From assembly GCA_933228675.1 (NCBI GenBank), contig OW121744.1:61855928-61919927 (forward strand): a stretch of 64,000 nt of DNA. Direction: 5' to 3'. Source of the stretch: Stomorhina lunata (Eukaryota; Arthropoda; Insecta; Diptera; Rhiniidae). Shown here piece after piece: positions 47,521 through 58,345 of the stretch (position 1 is its first letter; every line of letters begins with the position of its first letter). Made by a program: the position numbers and the translations under genes. The notes beneath the pieces are model-generated. The model was not told the origin of the DNA and searched no databases. It worked only from the letters and a program-made list of their open reading frames with translations.

Positions 47521-48340
47521 TATGAAATTCTAAGACGATTGAGCGATGTCCGTCTGTCTGTCTGTTGAAATCACGATAACGCCTAAACGAAAGAAGCTAG
47601 CTCACTGAAACTTAGTAAAACCATTCTTCATCTTTGAGAAAATTTTGGTATTGAAATTGGGCAAAAACGGTTAACATTTGACAATAGCTCCCGTATAACC
47701 TCGCCTACGCTAATCGCTTATTTGCTAATAAATGACTATATGAAACTATAATAGCTATGATGATAAAATTTGGTATATATAAGTTTTGTATAAGCCCTAG
47801 GCAGCATATAAAATTTCATCAAAACGGGTTGACATTTAGTCATAGCTCCCATACAAAAAACTTACGGAAACAGCCAAAATTTAACCTAAAATACACTTAA
47901 ATGCCAATAAATCTAAAACTATAACAGATATAACTACTAAATTTAGCACGAGGAGGTCTTATGCCAACCAGTGTCCAAAATTTTGTTACAATCGGTCACC
48001 ATTTGACGATAGCTCCCATATAAAAAACTTACGGAAACACAAAAACACAGAAAGAAAAGGGGGTTTATGTCCGTCTGTCCGTTAGATTAAAGCGCGATAG
48101 CTCCTTAAATACAAAGCTAGAAAGACAAAATTTTACAAAAATATTTTCGATTTGAAAATGGGCGAAATCGGTTCACATTTAGTTAGAGCTCTCATATAAC
48201 CCCGCCCCTTGAATCACATTTATGCTGATAAATTGAATACAATTGTAATATCTATGACAACTAAATTTAGAACAGAGAAGTTTTATGCAACTTTTGGTCA
48301 GTATGTAAAATTTTATAGGAATCGGTCCATATTTATAAAA

Positions 48341-49507
48341 AAAAAGTCCGCGTCTGTTTGTATGTTGTTTGTTGGGAAGGATCTCCGAAACTAGAGGCCC
48401 GATTTTTCTGAAATTTTGACAGTGTAGAATGGTGTGGCCGGTGGTGACTACAGGCTAAATTTTTTTTCGAAATCTCAAGTGGGGGTGACCCCTCCCATAT
48501 AACTCATATATGAAAAATGACAAATATATTCTACAGAGCGGCCCGAATTTTTCTGAAATTTTGACAGTATGTTAAATTTTTTTTCGAAATCTCAAGTGGG
48601 GGTGACCCCTCCCATATAACTCATATATTAAAAATGACAAATATAGGCTACCGAGCGGCCCGAATTTTTCTAAAATTTTGACAGTATGTTAAGGTGTGAC
48701 CGATGGATAAAATAGGCTAGATTTTTTTTCAAATCTCAAGTGGGCGTGACCCCTCCCATATAAGTCAGTTTTCAAAACATACAAATATAGATGATCAAAC
48801 AGACCGATTTTTCTGAAATTTAGACAGTGGAGTAAGGTGTGAGCTGTAATTAAAATAGCTTAGAGCTTTTTCTGAAATCTCAAGTCTGCGTGACCCCTCC
48901 CATATAACTCATATATTAAAAATGACAAACATGAATGACCGAGCGGCCCAATTTTTCTGAAATTTGGCAGTATGGTAAGGTGTAATCGATGGTTAAAATA
49001 GCCTAGGTTTTTTTTTTAATTTCAAGTGGGCGTGACCCCTCCCTTATAACTCATATATTAAAAATTACAAATATAGATGACCGAGATGCCCGATTTTTCT
49101 GAAATTTTAACAGTATGGCAAGACGTAACCGCTGGTTAAAATAGGCAAGGGTTTTTTTCAGAAGTCTCAAGTGGGCGTGACCTCTCCCATATAACTCATA
49201 TATTAAAATTGACAAATATAGCAGATAATGAAGCAAGATTTTTCTGAAATTTAGACAGTATGTTAAGGTGGGTAAAATAGGCCAGATTTTTTGTTTTGAA
49301 ATCTCAAGTGGGCGTGACCCCTCCCATATAAGTCAGATTTTAAAAATTACATACATGGATGATCAAACCGACCGAGCGATGCCTCTCCCATATAACTCAT
49401 ATATTAAAAATGACAAATATAGATGACCGAGCAGACCGATTTTTCTAACAGTAATTAGTTAAATACTTTAACTGCCAACCCGGGCAACGCCGGGTAAAAT
49501 CAGCTAG
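48341..49507 (+). mobile_element. Helitron-like element with about 140-bp tandem repeats and 3' hairpin
   Basis: Eight tandem units share GTGACCCCTCCCATATAACT at about 48485, 48602, 48746, 48890, 49032, 49177, 49314 and a partial one at 49381; spacing is 117 to 145 bp. The 3' end has the hairpin ACCCGG-GCAACG-CCGGGT (49478-49495) followed eight bases later by CTAG (49504-49507), matching the Helitron rule of a hairpin just before a CTRR terminus. It is non-coding; the frame at 49051-49236 is a shadow. Confidence 0.65.
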
Positions 49508-50147
49508 TAGGTTATAAAAACCGCTTTGGGAAACCACTAAAATGCCACAAACGACAGTTAAAAGCTATTAAATTATAAACTGTGATAGCTATGGACACTT
49601 AATTTTGCACAAATAAACTTTTTATAAATACTAGTCAGTATATAAAATTTTGTGAGAATCGCTCAACATTTGGCTATAATATTTATATATATATATATAA
49701 CATCCCCTTTTTATATCTACAATCAAAAAGATTTGGAGGTACATTCAGTATATGTGATCCGGTCTATGAAAAGGTTAAATGTGGCCTATGACTCAAAAAC
49801 AAAATTTCAAAAAATTAACTAAAAATTTCGAAAAATTTCGAAATTAGAGTCACAAGCCTCCTTTTTATAGACCGGGTCACATATTAAGATAGCTATCAAT
49901 CTATGTCCAGACTTATATACGGTAGATGCATTAGGAACTCCTAACAAAATATATGAACCTGCCGTGATACTATCAACATACGAAAAATATTTAACATCTT
50001 ATTAATACCCAGCAAAACTTTGGTAATGGCAAGTACTCTGATAACTGGTTACCTTGTAACGACTACAACATACCATCCGAATAAATAATAAGTTATTACA
50101 GAAGTACTTATTTGTAATTAAGATGGTAATTTAAACTGAATGGCCCC

Positions 50148-50185
50148 GGTTCAAATCCCACCAAGGGCAACAATTTTTTTTAGTT
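50148..50185 (+). other. Pol III B-box-like sequence followed by T run
   Basis: GGTTCAAATCC at 50148-50158 matches the tRNA B-box consensus and is followed by CACCAAGGGCAACAA and a T run. No cloverleaf could be folded and no A box lies at proper spacing, so it is at best a tRNA-derived scrap. Confidence 0.35.
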
Positions 50186-50566
50186 TTTTTTTTATTAAAA
50201 GAGTCTTTTTAAATGATTTTTGAATTTTAAGAACTTAAATATTATCTACTGTAAAAAAATGTGTAAAACTAACTCACGTTAATGAAAAAATACCATCATG
50301 AGTCAATTTTGATTATGTAGGGGATGTTGAATACCAAACACGATTCTAATTGGTCTTATCTTTGTAAGCCCAACTTATCTGGGTCATCCTTCATCTCAAC
50401 TGTGGACACACACCTCCTCATGGTATCACCCGGGGAGCTAGTTTAACACCCATTAACATTGTGAGTTAACATGTTCCGAGAGTTGTCCCATAAGATCGAT
50501 AAAAATGGGTTAGGATTACGGGCTAGTAACCCTCTCTTGAAAAAAAATTCAATGAAGAGGATAAAA

Positions 50567-50762
50567 TTAGAATTGAAATGTCCCACTACCTAATGTTAGA
50601 GAAGGATGTCCGAAACTTCGATAGAAAGACCAAGTAGAGGAACATTTTTCAAAGCTTGGCCTATAAAATTGGAGAATATTCGCACAAGATTGAAATCCAT
50701 GGAATTCTAAAATATGCTCGGACTTTGACCTTAACAGGTTGTAACATTTAAGTAAGTAAGAG
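50567..50762 (+). pseudogene. LINE 3' terminus, plus strand
   Basis: The stretch from about 50600 to 50762 is a diverged copy of the LINE end at 24677-24940 and 27947-28288, here on the plus strand, ending GACCTTAACAGGTTG and AAGTAAGTAAG. It sits inside the TTAA-bounded element, so it was carried or inserted there. Confidence 0.6.
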
Positions 50763-50982
50763 TAAATCTTATGTAAAAACTTATACAAAAAAGATGATTT
50801 AAATTGTTTAAGTTTTAAAATAATTTTAAAAATGTTTTAAAATAATTACAAAAAATCGTATAAAAATATTTTTCCAAAAATTACAACAAAGCAAAAAAAA
50901 AAAAAAAAAACAGGGAAAAACAAAGTTATTTTCGCATGATTTTGGATCTGGATATTAATTATAAGCTGCTAAGTTTTCAACA

Positions 50983-51052
50983 CATGAAGTAGCTCAGTGA
51001 AAGAGTCTCTGCCTAGCAGTCGGAGGGTCTGGGTTCGAGCCCCATGGGATCA
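50983..51052 (+). pseudogene. tRNA-like sequence, not a functional tRNA
   Basis: TAGCTCAGTGA (50990-51000) resembles an A box and GGTTCGAGCCC (51032-51042) is a good B box, 42 bp apart as in a tRNA. A D-arm (GCTC/GAGT), a T-arm of four pairs and an anticodon stem CTCTG/CGGAG can be drawn, but the anticodon loop would have nine bases and the acceptor arms (CATGAAG and GGGATCA) do not pair. An A-run follows. It is best read as a tRNA-derived pseudogene or SINE head. Confidence 0.5.
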
Positions 51053-51120
51053 TAAAAAAAATGTTGTGTTTAAAAATAATATTTAAAAATATTTGTTTTT
51101 AATAAAACAACAACAAAAAA

Positions 51121-51147
51121 GTTGTTGCTGTTGTTGTTGTTGTTGCT
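51121..51147. repeat. (TTG)n microsatellite
   Basis: GTTGTTGCTGTTGTTGTTGT runs here, preceded by a CAA tract near 51106. Confidence 0.9.
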
Positions 51148-51462
51148 TTCAGATTGCTTACCCAAGTCATTACTTTTCTGCAATTGGTAAGTACTTGCCT
51201 CCAATGACATCCCCATGTTAATGTAATGACTTAAACAGCGAATGAGTAAGTAGTTCGCGTTCAATAGTTTAACTGTTTAACTCATTATTTGGTAATGAAA
51301 AGTTTTACTGGGTATTAACCTATACTTGGTTAGTCCAATACCAAATTTGGTCCACATTTTGAATTAGCTGCACTATTCTAGATATATGTTTCTAAATTTA
51401 ACACAACTTGATGGTGGGTATACAAGATTCGGCACAGCCGAATATAACACTTTTACTTGTTT

Positions 51463-51829
51463 AATTTAATAAGTTAAGTTTAGAAAATTATAAAAATATA
51501 TATAACCTATAACTTTTTCTTTTTTCTCATTTTTCTTTGCAGTCATTAAATAATAAAATTGCCAAAAAAAAAACTTACCAACATTTTTAAGAGTTATGGC
51601 CTTTTGTTGCTTAAGAGGCTTAATATAAATATCGTGTGTGTATTAGATATATCTTTTAAATTAAATATTAAATCAACAAACTAAATCTTGCTAAAAGAAA
51701 AACAAACAGATGAACCTTAAACGTAAGTATTTTTTTCGATCTAAATATTTGTTTTTGACATCCATAACATCAATGCACTATGGGGATGTTAGAAAACCCA
51801 GCAGAAATAAAATCTTTATTATACCCACC
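51463..51829. other. AT-rich intergenic stretch
   Basis: No gene recognised. Confidence 0.45.
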
Positions 51830-52117
51830 ATCAAAAAGAATGGAGGGTATAATGGGCCTCATGCATAAAACGTGAGCTTGAGCTCTGACTCGTTTTTTTG
51901 AGTAAAAGGGGCTTGTCGTATGCATAATGAAATTTCATGAATTTGCTTTTACTCACTGCATACGTTTGAACACGTCTTTCACGGTTTGAACTAAGTTAGA
52001 CGAGCATGTGCTCATTTTCATATGCATAAAAGCAAGCTTTTGCTTTCTTTTGTGAGCTCTTGCTCAAATTTTGTTGAGCATGCCTTACAGTTGACTCGCG
52101 TCCACTAAAAAGGAATC

Positions 52118-52291
52118 ATGGCTGAATATTTTATACCGCAAAGAAATACAAAATGTTATCAACAGCGTAACAAAAAATTAGCAAGTGAGGATAAAAAACT
52201 GTACAGGTTTGTATTCGTAGTTATTATTTTTTTTTATTTTATTAATAACAAAATGATAAATACATAGGTATGATGATAGTAGCATCTGCTG
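52118..52291 (+). pseudogene. Harbinger transposase, exon 1, intron and start of exon 2
   Basis: An ATG at 52118 opens MAEYFIPQRNTKCYQQRNKK and continues to 52206. A 61-bp intron follows (GT at 52207, ending TACATAG at 52267). Exon 2 begins at 52268, giving YDDSSIC before Transib copy B interrupts the gene at 52292. The reading frame resumes in phase at 57806-57811 once the insertion and one copy of the target duplication are discounted, which confirms both the intron and the insertion point. Confidence 0.72.
52287..52291. other. Target duplication TGCTG of Transib copy B, left
   Basis: TGCTG here is repeated exactly at 57806-57810, directly outside the two CACAGTG tips. Five bases is the Transib length. 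The duplication lies within Harbinger exon 2 codons. Confidence 0.92.
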
Positions 52292-53685
52292 CACAGTGGT
52301 TTACGGACGCTTTTTTTTGGAAATAATTCTTTAACTTTTGAACGACTGGAGATATTTGAATGAAATTTGACATGGTGATAGTCAAGGAGTATTCGAGTTG
52401 GTTTTTAAAAGCACTGGTCCATGAGGGGTCGGGAGAGTGATTGATGGACCTTCAAAGTTGGTCACCTCGGGTGTTCGACTTTTTTAAAAATTCGCCAAAA
52501 ATCCATTTATGTATGGATTGAAAAGAAATTTTAAACTTAAGTTGTCCTTGAGAAGATCTACAAAAAATACGCTTAAATGTGTAGGTTATCTCCTTTGGAT
52601 TTCGAGATATTTGGGTAAAAAGGAATTTTTAGGTTGATTTTTTACCTCTTTTTTTAAGCTTTTTTTGATCTGGTGGACGCATCTGAGGACCAAAAATTTT
52701 TTAAGAATATTCTTTAAATTTGTAATAAAATTCTGAATAATTTTTGTGCAAGTTAGTTATAGAAATCTTCTTTTGTTTAAAAGTTAAAAATATTCAAAGT
52801 TGAAACTTACAAAAAATTTCGCTTTTTTTTTAGTTTTTCCCCAAAAGATAGCTATATTTTTTCACTAATAAAAAAATATTTTCTTAAGAAACATAAAAAG
52901 ATTTTTAAAGTTTTTAAAAGAAAACATAATGAGAATGCGTATAAAACAAATTTCTTGCTAATTGGACTTTTGGTCCTCGCACATGTCCTCTCCAAAAAAT
53001 GGCAATTTGTAAAAAAAAAAATTAGTTTAAACAAAAATTTCTCAAAAGGCAAAGCACCGATTTGAAAAAAATTATAATGTTCATATTTTCCAATATATCT
53101 GTTATTGATTAGAAAAGTTTTTTCTGAAACGCGCTGCAAATAGAGACAGTGTTGCCATATTTGTAAAAAAACTCATTTTTTGAAACACCTTTTTCCCCAG
53201 TTGGGAATTGGGGAATTTTTAAGTTAAAATTGGGAATTTTTTTTAGTCTATTGCTTTTACATCTTATTGGTCTACATTACTACAAAATTTCATTGTAATA
53301 TCTTTATCCATGTCATTTCCACAGAATATCAAAGATTAAAAATATTTTCCTTAAAAAAGCAGAAAAACAATTTTTTTTGTTTTACGATACAAAGTGTAAA
53401 AAAAGTAACGCACTTAAAAAAAACTTTTACTTAGTGCTAATCTCCTAGTCTTTCCCGATCTAATGATACTAAACATGTATATAAAGCATTAATACCGAGT
53501 CTTAAAAAACTCTGAAAACTTTGGCCCCCGTAGCATTTTTACACTGTTTATTTAAATATAAGTGATGAATTTGTGCATATAAAATTAATAATCATACTCA
53601 AATATTTCACTATAAGATGACAATGATCCTTCGATAACAAACAAATATTTTTTTATTTTTTTAAAGAAAATATCATGAGGATTTA
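52292..53685. repeat. Left terminal inverted repeat of Transib copy B
   Basis: About 1.39 kb, reverse complement of about 56400-57805, with near identity outside and growing divergence at the inner edge (53580-53685). The frame at 52852-53139 is the same fortuitous frame as in the right repeats. Confidence 0.88.
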
Positions 53686-53811
53686 TGAAATATCAAAATG
53701 TAAATAATTTGTACTTATATTAAAAGGTGAAATACATTTTATTGAAGTATTTGTAGTTAAAGTTTAAACTTACAGTTTTTATTACATATTTATATAAAAG
53801 TAGTTATTTAC
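53686..53811. other. 3' flank of the transposase gene
   Basis: A short AT-rich non-coding stretch between the inner edge of the left repeat and the transposase stop at 53812. No clear polyadenylation signal was singled out among many AATAAA-like words. Confidence 0.4.
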
Positions 53812-54420
53812 TTAATTTTTATTTTCAGTAAAATAATCAGTACAATCTATTATATCAAGAACCTCTTCCAGGTGTTCGTTTTCAGAAGTTTTTGTATAAC
53901 TGCTCCACCATTTCTTTCTTATCGTTGATAGAGCAGGATCAGAAGACAACAAGAGATAATTTATTAGATCCTGATTTTGCGATTTTCTTGAGCATTTTCT
54001 GGTATTAAATAGTTGGATATACTTGAAATCTGAATTCCGCGCTTCCTGGGCCTCTTCTGTCAGTTCACCAAGTGGGAGAAGATTTGATTCAATTATTTCA
54101 CGACCATGTTGAAGGACTTTATGAACTGTTGGTGTAATTTCTTTCCAGTGATACAAATGTCGTATACGAGTTAACGCGTTGAGGGCATAGCAATGAAATT
54201 TTTCAGCATTTATTTGATATTTGCTATTTATTGCCGATAATATTACGTAACATTTACGAAGAACTTCCTCATCAATTCCAGTAATCTTTGAAGTTGTTTC
54301 ATAATTTTCAAAGAATCGCCTGGCCGTATTACCATCGTTTGTACTGCCATATCCTACAAGTGGTTTGTCTATGTTTAGACCCGTCATAGTTTTGAATTCT
54401 TCCTGAATCCTTTTTTTTTT
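53812..54420 (-). pseudogene. Transib (RAG1-like) transposase, C-terminal part, copy B
   Basis: About 200 codons follow the homopolymer. They contain YGSTNDGNTARRFFEN, a typical Transib block, then PTVHKVLQHGREIIE whose two His match the HKTLAH zinc ligands of RAG1, then LGELTEEAQEARNSDF, aligned with the RAG1 region that carries the third catalytic acid; the Glu after LT is the best candidate. RKKWWSS follows and the frame ends at 53812. The part has no start codon of its own (GTG at 54423 is upstream in frame), so it depends on being in frame with the N-terminal part, which it is not, by one base. The acid-residue assignment is by family alignment from memory and is an inference. Confidence 0.88.
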
Positions 54421-55849
54421 CACTGGATCTCATTTCAATCAGTTCCTTATTATTTCTCACGGATTTTAGCTGATTATCAGGTATATTCCTATATTTCAGA
54501 TCATATGCTATATGTAGCATAAATTCTAAAAATCGGATACGTGCATGTAGGGGCGATATACCAAATTCCAGAACCTCTTGATTAATTGCAGTACTAGCTG
54601 ATGCATCTTCTGAAGTTTGTAGAAATTCCGATTTCTTCTTTCCGCATAATGAGCATTTCCAAGTTGAATGGGTTTCCGTTATAGCGTTGCTTACTTTTCC
54701 ATCTATCATTGTCAATTGAAGCTCAAAATTTACATTAATCAAATATCCATGTATGTCTATGCAGACTGGACTCAAATTGTCTATTGAATATTTGATATCA
54801 TCAACCCAATTTTTTGTGCTTGCTGCATTTTCTTTTAAATATTCGAATCTGATCGGTCTGCAAAATGCCTTTGATCCTGGAGATGTGTTAACCCACACAT
54901 ATTCAGTACGCTCTTTTGATGTGGATGGTTCAGAACGATTCTTTCTTAATCTTAGTGGTACTAGGGATGCCATAAAAACGCTTCTGTAGTCATTTGTGTT
55001 CTGATGAGATGTTGATTGTTTGTATTCCGGTAATCCAGATAAACCGTCACATCCCCATTTACATATTAAAGTTAAGTCCTTGTTGTCAAGTTTCTTGGCT
55101 TCTTCTTCAGACAATGTAGTAGATATCAGCCTTGATGCCGTATTTTCCAATAATTTTGATAAATCCACAGATGCACTTTCGTCTCCTATCACGTTTGTTG
55201 GTATTAAGTTTTTTTTGGTTTTTAATAACGCATTATATCCTGGTAAAATTGAGTGTCCTTTGTCTCGTAATGCCTTACAGAGTTTAATATATTTATTTTT
55301 ACTCAATTTCAACTCGAGCATAAGAGCAAGTGCTTCTTCCTCCGAAAATTCTGATTGAGAAGAAGGAGTTGGTATACTCTTAATAATTCGCTTAAGACGT
55401 TTAGGAGAAGCCTCTGGGAGAATATCTGCTATTTGTTTAGCTTCAGCTGGTTGATTATTTCGTTTGAGCACTTCCTTAAAGGAATCTTTGATTTCAGTAT
55501 CCGAATGAGTAGAAAGAACTTCGGATAATCGCATCTTTTTAGATCTTTCTCCGAGATCATCATAGTTTTTTAGAGGGGCTCCAGCACCAGAAGTTTTAAG
55601 CTCAATTGAGTCCTTCAGCCAGTCTTTAAATTTAGATTCAAATCTTTTTAAACAGTAATTAACCGACTTAATTTTAAGTTCAAATAACTTTACAAATTTT
55701 ACGACTTTGTCTTCCTCACTATTGAGAATCATGGAGTTAGTTTGACTTTTAGCATATCGCATGATTATTTTAATTTTTTCTGCTCTCGAACTGCTTGGTT
55801 GTTCAAAAAGAATATCGCACAACACTTTAAATTCCAATGTTATAGCCAT
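54421..55849 (-). pseudogene. Transib (RAG1-like) transposase, N-terminal part, copy B
   Basis: ATG at 55849, then about 477 codons. Residues 1-80 form a charged helical N-terminus (KSVNYCLKRFESKFKDWLKD). GCDGLSG near residue 268 matches the RAG1 CDGMGD block with the first catalytic Asp. MIDGKV near 383 is the Transib form of the second Asp site, followed at 399-402 by CxxC (WKCSLC), the RAG1-like zinc pair. ISPLHARIRFLEF is a Transib hallmark. After SSEKK a run of ten A on the coding strand shifts the frame and the wrong frame ends at 54329. Nine A would keep the frame; copy A has eight. Together the two parts would give about 680 residues, the normal Transib length. Confidence 0.93.
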
Positions 55850-56399
55850 GATGTTTTAACTGTTAATAGCAGTTACATTTAAAACTTTCTTTTTTATATT
55901 AAAAAAAAACATTTTTTATATATACCTGTATCCAAAGAATAATAAAGAAATCAATGAATTAATGTATTTTTTACCTCTAAAAATAGGTGCATATATAACT
56001 CAACCAATATGTGCGTCTCGTAAAACCTACCTGTATGGAGGTGAGTAACCATATCCTTTCTGACCATTATGAAAAACCCAAGTTGTAACAATTTTTACCT
56101 ATTGCATTAACTTTCACATTAAAAAACATTTTATAACCTTAACATAATTTTGCAATTTTTTCAAATACACCAATTTTAAATACCGGAAAAATGCCTTTAA
56201 ATCTTATTTTAAATAAATTGTCACACTGTTACTATAAAAGTACTCTTCTAATTAAACTTTTGCTACAAATTATGGATATATTACCTTTACACTGTTATCA
56301 AAATCGGTGCCTTACTCGTACTTACTTATTTAGAATCTTTTACTAAAATTTTATTTTTTAGCTTGGAACAAAAGGCAAAATCGAATAAAATTTTTTTAA
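55850..56399. other. 5' flank of the transposase gene
   Basis: Non-coding interior upstream of the transposase ATG, identical in copy A (1676-2225). It should contain the promoter; TATATATA near 55915 is a possible but unproven TATA box on either strand. Confidence 0.35.
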
Positions 56400-57805
56400 G
56401 TCATTCTTATAATGTTTTCTTTAAAAAAATAAAAAACTATTTATATCTTTTTGAAGAAAATATTTGTTTATTAGCGAAGGATCATTGTCATCTTAAAAAT
56501 AGTGAAATATTTGAGTATGATAATTAACTTTATATGCACAAATTCATCACTTATATTTAAATAAACAGTGTAAAAATGCTACGGGGGCCAAAGTTTTCAG
56601 AGTTTTTTAAGACTCGGTATTAATGCTTTATATACATGTTTAGTATCATTAGATCGGGAAAGACTAGGAGATTAGCACTAAGTAAAAGTTTTTTTTAAGT
56701 GCGTTACTTTTTTTACACTTTGTATCGTAAAACAAAAAAAAATTGTTTTTCTGCTTTTTTAAGGAAAATATTTTTAATCTTTGATATTCTGTGGAAATGA
56801 CATGGATAAAGATATTACAATGAAATTTTGTAGTAATGTAGACCAATAAGATGTAAAAGCAATAGACTAAAAAAAATTCCCAATTTTAACTTAAAAATTC
56901 CCCAATTCCCAACTGGGGAAAAAGGTGTTTCAAAAAATGAGTTTTTTTACAAATATGGCAACACTGTCTCTATTTGCAGCGCGTTTCAGAAAAAACTTTT
57001 CTAATCAATAACAGATATATTGGAAAATATGAACATTATAATTTTTTTCAAATCGGTGCTTTGCCTTTTGAGAAATTTTTGTTTAAACTAATTTTTTTTT
57101 TTACAAATTGCCATTTTTTGGAGAGGACATGTGCGAGGACCAAAAGTCCAATTAGCAAGAAATTTGTTTTATACGCATTCTCATTATGTTTTCTTTTAAA
57201 AACTTTAAAAATCTTTTTATGTTTCTTAAGAAAATATTTTTTTATTAGTGAAAAAATATAGCTATCTTTTGGGGAAAAACTAAAAAAAAAGCGAAATTTT
57301 TTGTAAGTTTCAACTTTGAATATTTTTAACTTTTAAACAAAAGAAGATTTCTATAACTAACTTGCACAAAAATTATTCAGAATTTTATTACAAATTTAAA
57401 GAATATTCTTAAAAAATTTTTGGTCCTCAGATGCGTCCACCAGATCAAAAAGAGGTAAAAAATCAACCTAAAAATTCCTTTTTACCCAAATATCTCGAAA
57501 TCCAAAGGAGATAACCTACACATTTAAGCATATTTTTTGTAGATCTTCTCAAGGACAACTTAAGTTTAAAATTTCTTTTCAATCCATACATAAATGGATT
57601 TTTGGCGAATTTTTAAAAAAATCGAACACCCGAGGTGACCAACTTTGAAGGTCCATCAATCACTCTCCCGACCCCTCATGGACCAGTGCTTTTAAAAACC
57701 TCAAATACTCCTTGACTACCACCATGTCAAATTTCATTCAAATATCTCCAGTCGTTCAAAAGTTACAGAATTATTTCCAAAAAAAAGCGTCCGTAAACCA
57801 CTGTG
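56400..57805. repeat. Right terminal inverted repeat of Transib copy B
   Basis: Reverse complement of 52292-53685 and direct match of 2226-3646. Two small deletions relative to both others are at about 57450 and 57698. Confidence 0.88.
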
Positions 57806-58345
57806 TGCTGGTTGGCTAATTACTTTTTTGAGGAGTCAGAAGAAACACGTGGTGGTGCCCTCAGCAACTATGATAAAATTAAACTGTTTCTAAGATTTTG
57901 TGCCGATCCTGGATTCCAAAATGGTATAGCCACAGATATTGCAGTCCATCAATCAACTGTGTCGCGAACTATTGCGGAAGTTGCGAAATTTATATCTGCC
58001 AAAGTAAGCGAGTGGATAAAATTCCCGAAAGATGCAGATGAAATTAAAGATGCTCAAATGAAATGGCAAGCAAATTATTGCTTTCCATTTGCAATTGGAG
58101 TGATCGATTGTAGGCATATAAATATTAAAAAACCCTCAAATCAAAGCGATGAATATATTTGTAGAAAAGGATTCCACTCTATAAATATGCAGGCAACTTG
58201 TGATGGAAAAGAACTTTTTACAAGCGTTGACATATCCTGGCCTGGTTCAGTTTATGACTCACTTATCGTACGAAATAGCGAGTTATGTAGAATTATGCAA
58301 AATGACACAAACGATGCATTAGAAACGTCGTCATTTTTTATTTAG
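57806..58345 (+). pseudogene. Harbinger transposase, main part, truncated before third catalytic residue
   Basis: The open frame continues the interrupted gene. A helix-turn-helix-like region is seen (DIAVHQSTVSRTIAEVAKFI), then the DDE_Tnp_4 nuclease fold: GVIDCRHINIKKP with the first catalytic Asp, CRKGFHSINMQATCDGKELF, and DISWPGSVYDSLIVRNSELC with the second. The frame ends with SSFFI at 58345, well before the third acidic residue and the rest of the domain. Full-length Harbinger nucleases are about 350-400 residues; this product with exon 1 would be about 215. The missing part is an internal deletion, because the right terminal repeat follows within 215 bp. In intact elements the protein cuts and pastes DNA into 3-bp TWA-type sites. 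Confidence 0.88.

Larger units (their letters stand above)
50002..51318. mobile_element. TTAA-bounded element with about 18-bp inverted ends
   Basis: TTAA at 50002-50005 is followed by TACCCAGCAAAACTTTGG. The right end reads, inwards from TTAA at 51315-51318, TACCCAGTAAAACTTTTC. The inner text GGCAAGTAC (about 50034) has an inverted partner GTACTTGCC (about 51191). The flanks on both sides are family P text that is contiguous at 62130-62340, which supports a clean insertion. TTAA duplication is typical of piggyBac-type elements; the TIR does not match canonical piggyBac, so superfamily is open. No transposase is present. Confidence 0.62.
47521..51462 (+). mobile_element. Family P repeat complex, interrupted twice
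   Basis: Left part 47521-48340, with CGATTGAGCGATGTCCGTCT and TCGGTCACCATTTGAC text, matches 15600-16050 and 58620-58980. It resumes at 49508-50001 (matching 61923-62130) and again at 51319-51462, ending GATGGTGGGTATACAAG, the hairpin TTCGGC-ACA-GCCGAA and CTTTTACTTGTT. The inserts are a Helitron-like element and a TTAA-bounded element. Confidence 0.65.
52292..57805 (-). mobile_element. Transib transposon copy B, complete, 5514 bp
   Basis: Both tips read inwards CACAGTGGTTTACGGACGC. The heptamer CACAGTG is the consensus of V(D)J recombination signals and of Transib ends. Long inverted repeats run from 52292 to about 53685 and from about 56400 to 57805. A 5-bp duplication (TGCTG) flanks the element. 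One transposase gene lies between on the minus strand, split by a frameshift. The right repeat has a 14-bp deletion near 57450 and a 3-bp deletion near 57700 relative to the left repeat and to copy A. Confidence 0.95.

Noticed and set aside
50983..51052. A functional tRNA gene
   Set aside because: A and B boxes are good, but the acceptor arms do not pair and the anticodon loop would have nine bases.
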